Shown: in pieces, positions 42,773-47,107 of the stretch
Layout of the letters: each line of letters begins with the position of its first letter
Position numbering within the stretch: the stretch's first letter is position 1
From: Polyangiaceae bacterium
GTDB taxonomy: Bacteria; Myxococcota_A; Polyangia; Polyangiales; Polyangiaceae
Assembly (NCBI GenBank): GCA_025937895.1
Contig: JAICQL010000035.1
Span: 1 to 47,107, forward strand
Length of the DNA: 47,107 nt
Direction: 5' to 3'
The notes under the pieces: model-generated
What the model was told of the DNA's origin: nothing
Databases searched by the model: none
The model's input: only the letters and a program-made list of their open reading frames with translations
Translations under genes and position numbers: made by a program

Positions 42773-44536
42773 TCAGGCGTGGGCCAGGGCGGAGCCGATC
42801 ACTGCGGAGAGCGCGTCGTACGCGGCGATGTTTGGGGCGTGATAGCTGATGAAGAGCGTGCCCAGCGGCTGGCCGCCGTCGAGCAGCGGGCGCACGATCA
42901 TGGCGTCGTCGCGCTGGCGGGTGGCGAGGCGGCTGGGCAGCAGCGCGCTCGTCTCGAACTCCTGCCCGCGCAGGTGGCTGGAGACGGTCTCGCGCGAGCT
43001 GTACGCCCAGACCAGCTGGGAGCGCTCGAGGCCGCCGCCAGCAAAGCGGGTGACGAAGCAAGTGTGGATGGCGAGCCCGCGCAGCTCTTGCTCCAGCTGG
43101 TCCCAGAAGCTCTCCTGGCGGGCCACCTGCGTCAGGCGCGCCACGGCGCTGAGGGCGGCGTTCAGGGTCTCGGTGGCGACCAGCCAGCGGTTGACCTCCA
43201 GCCACTCGCCAGCGCTCGAGGTCAAGAAGCGCGCTGCGTGCAACAGATCCTCCACCTTGCTGGCCAGGTCGCGCTCCACCACGTCGCGCAGCAGCTCGCG
43301 CCGCAGCGCTGCCAGCACGTCGAAGTACACGTCCAGCTCGGCGCGCGGCTGCCCCGACTTGCGCAGGGTCGAGTCCAGGGTGGACAGGAAGGTATTGCCG
43401 TCTTTGCTCTGCAGATCGGCGCTGATGGCGGCCACCCAGCGCCGCTCCCAGCCGAGCCCGAGGCTCTTGAGCTGGCCGCGGGCGGCGGTGGACAGCGCGG
43501 CCTGCAGGGTCTCTCGCCGCTGCAACAAGCTCGCGGCGGGGCGCCCCGGGCGCCGGGACATGCGCTCGTCCTGCTCGTCGGCTCTGGCTTCACTGAGCCG
43601 CGTCTCGGGCGGCATGCAGCCACACGAGCGGCGCAGCACCAGGCTGGAGGGCAAGGTCTCCGTGAACGGCACGCTCCTGCCATTCACCGTCTGCATCAGA
43701 TAGCGAGTGGCGCTGTAGCCCAGCTCGCTCACCGGCTGGCGCACGGTGGTGAGCGGCGGATTCAAGTATCGAGCGCGCTCCTGATCGTCGAAGCCCGTCA
43801 GCGCCAGCCGACCCGGCACCGAGAGCCCGCGATCGGAGAGCCCGCGCAGCGCGCCCTCCGCGATCAGATCGCTGGCGCACACGATGGCGTCGAGCGTGTC
43901 GAGCAGCGCCCGGCGCTTGTCCACCAGCTCGCGCAGCCCGTCGAAGCCGGCCTGCGCCGTGAAGCCCTGGCGGGTGACCCTTTGCTCCGGTAGCGCGGCG
44001 CCCAGCCCTTCCAGGGTGTCGTGGCAGACGGCGATGCGCTCCTGCGACTCCTCGTTGTGAGCGGGACCGGCGATCATCGCGAACTTGCGGTAGCCGTGCG
44101 CCTTCACCAGGTGCTCGCACAGCTGGATCAGGCCGGAGCGGTTGTCCACGCCGACGCTGGGCACGCCGGTGATCGTCAGACCGATGCTGACGGCGGGCAT
44201 GCGGAAGTTGCGCAGCGCACGCTCGCCCGGAGCTCGCCCCAGCTCGTTGGTGAGCGAACCCATCACCGCCACCACGCCATCCAGCGCGGACTTGCTCACC
44301 TGCTGGTAGACGATGTTCTCGCCGCGCCGCAGCTCTTCGTCCTGGAAGCGGCCGCCGACGAAGATCCAGATGTTGGCGCCGCGCTCGCCGGCGGCGCGCA
44401 TGGCGCCGTCGATCAGGTCACGCTGATAGGAGTTGCCTACCAGATCGACGAGCAGGGCGAGGTTGGGACGGGAAGAGCTGGTGGCCCGCATGACGTGAGT
44501 CCATGGGTTGACGGCGGCAGCGAGGCCGCGCTTCAC
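42773..44536 (-). CDS. LacI-like ligand sensor without DNA-binding domain, with GAF-like C-terminus
   Basis: This 587-residue protein starts at ATG 44536, or at 44491 (MRATSSSRPN). Residues of about 22-310 are a periplasmic-binding-protein-like sensor of the LacI/GalR type (LALLVDLVGNSYQRDLIDGA, DGVVAVMGSLTNELGRAPGE, YRKFAMIAGPAHNEESQERI, DAIVCASDLIAEGALRGLSD, LALTGFDDQERARYLNPPLT). It ends with RRSCGC. No helix-turn-helix precedes it: only about 20 residues of N-terminus exist. After a helical linker a GAF-like domain follows at about 440-587. No kinase, GGDEF or DNA-binding domain is present. The partner that reads the signal is unknown. The SDR gene downstream may be a target. Confidence 0.8.
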   Translation of the reverse strand: MKRGLAAAVNPWTHVMRATSSSRPNLALLVDLVGNSYQRDLIDGAMRAAGERGANIWIFVGGRFQDEELRRGENIVYQQVSKSALDGVVAVMGSLTNELGRAPGERALRNFRMPAVSIGLTITGVPSVGVDNRSGLIQLCEHLVKAHGYRKFAMIAGPAHNEESQERIAVCHDTLEGLGAALPEQRVTRQGFTAQAGFDGLRELVDKRRALLDTLDAIVCASDLIAEGALRGLSDRGLSVPGRLALTGFDDQERARYLNPPLTTVRQPVSELGYSATRYLMQTVNGRSVPFTETLPSSLVLRRSCGCMPPETRLSEARADEQDERMSRRPGRPAASLLQRRETLQAALSTAARGQLKSLGLGWERRWVAAISADLQSKDGNTFLSTLDSTLRKSGQPRAELDVYFDVLAALRRELLRDVVERDLASKVEDLLHAARFLTSSAGEWLEVNRWLVATETLNAALSAVARLTQVARQESFWDQLEQELRGLAIHTCFVTRFAGGGLERSQLVWAYSSRETVSSHLRGQEFETSALLPSRLATRQRDDAMIVRPLLDGGQPLGTLFISYHAPNIAAYDALSAVIGSALAHA

Positions 44537-44710
44537 CGCCCTTCAGTGGGCGATAAGCTGTTCGAGACAGCCGGCGGCAGCTCGGCGCTGCGCTTTGGGA
44601 CGCCCCGTCCGAGCCTCGCGAGGAGGTCGGTGCTTGAAGGGTGCGCGGCGCACGTGTAAACAAAGTGACCATGGAGACTGCCGGAAGGCGCGGGGCATAG
44701 CAGGCCTCGG

Positions 44711-46657
44711 ATGACCGGCAGAGCGCGGGCCCCCCGCTTGAATTGGCGTGCTTTTGCCGGGCTGCTGGGGCTCTTTTCCACAGCCGCCTGCAATGCGCTG
44801 ACCGGGGTGAACGACCTGCAGTTCGTCGAGCGCCCCGGGATGGCGAGCACGGGTGGGGCAGCGGACGCTGGCGCGGATGCGGCCCCCTCCATCGTCATCG
44901 GCTCCCTGCAAGGCCGGTGCAACGCGCTGAGCGGCAGCGGCTGTGCTGATGAGGGGCAGACCTGTCGCTTTCAGCGCGAGACGGGCGAGCCCGGCTGTGT
45001 GCCCGCGCCCCGCTCGCCGGTGGTGCCCTACGCGGCCTGCCGGGGCGATGACGAGTGCCCCGCCGCGTATCTGTGTGAGGCGGGCGTGTGTAGCCAGCTT
45101 TGTGAGAGCGCCGCGGACTGCGGCTGGCCCGGCGCGCGCTGCGTCGCCTCGACCGGGCAGGGGCCAGGGCGCTGCACCCGCAGCTGTGACCTGGTGGGGG
45201 CGCGGGCGCCGCGCGCCGGGCTGCAGGCGTGCGGGGAGGGAGCGCGCTGCGACTTCGTGCCGGAGCCGGGCGGCGCCGGCTACAGCGACTGCTTCGCCGC
45301 CGCCGGCAGCGCCTTTGATGGCGCTCCGTGCAGCGCCCATGCGGATTGTCCGCCGGACTTTCGCTGCGACGGCCAGCGCTGCGCGGCGGCCTGCGGCAGT
45401 GACGCGGCCTGCCCCGACGGCCTGCGCTGCGGCGGCTCCAGCGAGGAGCTCGCCGGACAGCGGGTGGGCGCCTGCTGCAGCATCCCGGAGGGGCAGGCCT
45501 GCGATCTGCTGAGTGGCTGCGGCTGCGCGGCGGGCGCCACCTGCTCGCTCGATCCGAGCGGGGCTGTCGCTTGCCGCAGCTTGCCGGCGCAGCCCAGGGC
45601 TCCGTATGACAGCTGCGCACAGCACGCGGAGTGCCCCGCCCGGCACTCGTGCATCGGCGGCGCGTGCAAGCTCCACTGCAACGAGCTGGCGGACTGCGGC
45701 GCCGAGGGCGCGGCGTGCGCGCCCGCGTCGTTTGCAGGAGCACCGCTGCCCGGGGTCTCGTTCTGCGCGCGCGGCTGCGATGTGCTCTCACCGCAGGCGC
45801 CGGGCGCTGGGCTTCGTGCCTGCGGCGCGGGCGCCACCTGCATCGACAGCGCGCTGGAGCTCGGCGCCACCGATTGCATCGCCGCGGGCAACGGCGCTCA
45901 GGGCGCGAGCTGCACGCTCGAGTCGGACTGCGCGCCCGGCTTCGACTGCGTGCTCGGCAGGTGCGAGCGCTGGTGCACCCCCGACGGCAGCGAGTGTGGC
46001 CTGGGGCTCTCCTGCGGCGGCGTGTATGACGTGAGCGGGCGCGCCCTGGGCAGCTGCTGCACGCCGCCGCTCGATCGCGCCTGTCACTGGCTCAGCGACT
46101 GCGGCTGCGGCGAGGGTGAGACCTGCTCGGTCGATGACGGAGCGGTGCGCTCGTGCCGCGCCGTCAGCGCGCAGCCGGTGCCGCCGTATTTTGCCTGCGA
46201 CGCCGGCACGCAGTGCCCGCAGTTTCATCACTGCGCCTTCGGCGTGTGCATGTTGCGCTGTGAGACATCCGTGAGCTGCGCCGCCGGCACGCAGTGCCTG
46301 GTGCTGAACGAAGACGATCCGGAGACGGGCATCTGCTCGCGCAACTGCGACATGCTCTCGCCCGGCGCGCCGGCGCCCGGCTTTCTGCCGTGTGGTCCGG
46401 GCCTGCGCTGCCTGGACTTCGACGGGCCCGAGGGCGCCACCACGGCGTGTATCTTCTCGGGTCCGGTGGCGGCGGGCGGGGGCTGCGCGGGCACGGGCGA
46501 CTGCGGCGCCGGGCTCGACTGCGAGGCAGGGCTGTGCCTGCCGCTGTGCGAGCTGGGCGCGGACGACTGCGCTGCAGGCACCGTCTGCGCGCCGCGCGAG
46601 CTGGCGACGGCGCCGGTGGGCGGGCGCAGCATCGGCGTGTGCATTGCGGAGGAGTGA
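44711..46657 (+). CDS. Large cysteine-rich lipoprotein with repeated modules
   Basis: ATG at 44711 (MTGRARAPRLNWRAFAGLLG) gives 648 residues. The lipobox STAAC ends the signal, followed by the NALTGVNDLQF region common in such myxobacterial proteins. At least three copies of a module of about 170 residues follow, with units C.....CP....C..G.C...C and closing CSR/GCDVLSP.APGAGL (CSRNCDMLSPGAPAPGFLPC, CARGCDVLSPQAPGAGLRAC, CTRSCDLVGARAPRAGLQAC). Cysteine content is near 12 percent, and the spacing recalls EGF- or knottin-like disulfide domains. It is exported and anchored outside, with unknown function. It is followed 2 bases later by the start of the next gene. Confidence 0.85.
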   Translation: MTGRARAPRLNWRAFAGLLGLFSTAACNALTGVNDLQFVERPGMASTGGAADAGADAAPSIVIGSLQGRCNALSGSGCADEGQTCRFQRETGEPGCVPAPRSPVVPYAACRGDDECPAAYLCEAGVCSQLCESAADCGWPGARCVASTGQGPGRCTRSCDLVGARAPRAGLQACGEGARCDFVPEPGGAGYSDCFAAAGSAFDGAPCSAHADCPPDFRCDGQRCAAACGSDAACPDGLRCGGSSEELAGQRVGACCSIPEGQACDLLSGCGCAAGATCSLDPSGAVACRSLPAQPRAPYDSCAQHAECPARHSCIGGACKLHCNELADCGAEGAACAPASFAGAPLPGVSFCARGCDVLSPQAPGAGLRACGAGATCIDSALELGATDCIAAGNGAQGASCTLESDCAPGFDCVLGRCERWCTPDGSECGLGLSCGGVYDVSGRALGSCCTPPLDRACHWLSDCGCGEGETCSVDDGAVRSCRAVSAQPVPPYFACDAGTQCPQFHHCAFGVCMLRCETSVSCAAGTQCLVLNEDDPETGICSRNCDMLSPGAPAPGFLPCGPGLRCLDFDGPEGATTACIFSGPVAAGGGCAGTGDCGAGLDCEAGLCLPLCELGADDCAAGTVCAPRELATAPVGGRSIGVCIAEE

Positions 46658-46659
46658 GC

Positions 46660-47107
46660 ATGACGGAGACCTACGAGCGCGGTGCCGGCAGTCGAGGTGT
46701 GCAGCAGCGTGGGGCGCGCGTCTGGTGCGCGGCGCTGTTGGCTGCGGTGACGATCGCGCGCGGAGCGCTGGCGCAGGACTCCGTTGCCGAGAGCGCGCCG
46801 TTGCCGCGCACGGCTGAGAGCACGGCCGAGAGCACGGCCGAGAGCACGGCCGAGAACACGGCGGCTGCCGAGCCCACGGCCGCGCAGCGTGAGACGGCGC
46901 GCGCCTGGGTGCTGGAGGGCAGGCGCGCGTTTGTGGAAGGCGACCACCTGGGGGCGCTGCAGCGCGTCGTCGCGGCGTATCAGCTGGTGAAAGCGCCCAC
47001 CGTGGGCATCGAGGTGGCGCGCGCGCAGCAGGCGCTCGGTCAGTGGGTGGAGGCCAACGCCACGGCGGTCGAGGTGATCAACTTGCCGAGGGCGGAGGGC
47101 GAGCCGC
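46660..47107 (+). CDS. Exported TPR-like protein (partial, runs off window)
   Basis: ATG at 46660 follows the GGAGGAGTGA of the previous gene's end; a GTG at 46654 is an alternative. About 149 residues are visible. A signal peptide (VWCAALLAAVTIARGALA) is followed by a low-complexity part with AEST repeated. Then comes a helical segment (ARAWVLEGRRAFVEGDHLGA, LQRVVAAYQLVKAPTVGIEV, ARAQQALGQWVEANATAVEV) that matches the TPR-like N-terminus of a large myxobacterial family of exported proteins. It is co-oriented with and 2 bases after the cysteine-rich lipoprotein gene, so an operon is very likely. Function is unknown. Confidence 0.75.
   Translation, partial: MTETYERGAGSRGVQQRGARVWCAALLAAVTIARGALAQDSVAESAPLPRTAESTAESTAESTAENTAAAEPTAAQRETARAWVLEGRRAFVEGDHLGALQRVVAAYQLVKAPTVGIEVARAQQALGQWVEANATAVEVINLPRAEGEP
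46813..46860 (+). repeat. Four 12-bp tandem repeats
   Basis: The unit GCCGAGAGCACG is repeated four times with two base changes, encoding AEST, AEST, AEST, AENT in the linker after the signal peptide. Copy number could vary between strains. Confidence 0.8.

Overview
The window is about 47 kb of very GC-rich DNA with dense genes, frequent 4-base start/stop overlaps and few intergenic gaps. It carries serine/cysteine-rich lipoproteins, a glycine-rich lipoprotein linker, a CorE-type metal-dependent sigma factor, an RsbRD-type kinase N-terminus and a sigma-54 NO regulator. Together these point to a myxobacterium (Myxococcota, probably Polyangia). This is inference from gene style, not from a marker gene; no rRNA or tRNA was seen.

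Bases 1-8000 are a mosaic of broken and transferred genes. First comes a minus-strand phage module (endolysin cut by the window edge, small zinc-ribbon protein, tail-fibre-like protein). It is followed by a GTPase gene cut off at about 3497 against a beheaded RsbRD-type sensor gene, and then a decaying arsenic operon: arsA with deletions and frameshifts, an OsmC fragment, an intact arsC and a truncated acr3. A DUF5063 gene follows.

Bases 7700-11430 hold two stress circuits. One is a 52-residue metallothionein overlapping a CorE-like ECF sigma factor with its own cysteine-rich tail. The other is a nitric oxide module: norR divergent from a RIC/YtfE di-iron repair gene, with a clear -24/-12 promoter and GTTATG/CATAAC repeats between them, plus a small CxxC protein downstream.

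Bases 11400-27200 are mostly ordinary chromosomal genes. They include a MarR/DUF1398 operon, an MscS-type channel, DUF2200, two separate ArsR + SRPBCC operons in opposite orders (each with well-formed palindromic operators), a third SRPBCC gene, an extradiol dioxygenase of the YgiD type, a UvrA-like ATPase that lacks the UvrB-binding region, a formate/nitrite channel, and several lipoproteins.

Bases 27300-36800 contain a sugar ABC importer (binding protein and two permeases, no ATPase), a RibD-type reductase, a lipoprotein with two SnoaL-like domains and a tandem-repeat signal peptide, a membrane-anchored HExxH peptidase, a Uma2 endonuclease, and a FAD monooxygenase divergent from a TetR regulator with twin operators.

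Bases 36750-39200 are a mobile-element graveyard. Two direct copies of a tetR-tail/herA-tail segment flank a HigBA toxin-antitoxin pair and IS21 istB fragments that point in opposite directions; an integrase pseudogene follows. The window ends with surface lipoproteins, an SDR enzyme, a LacI-like sensor that has no DNA-binding domain but carries a GAF-like tail, a large cysteine-rich lipoprotein and the start of a TPR-like exported protein.
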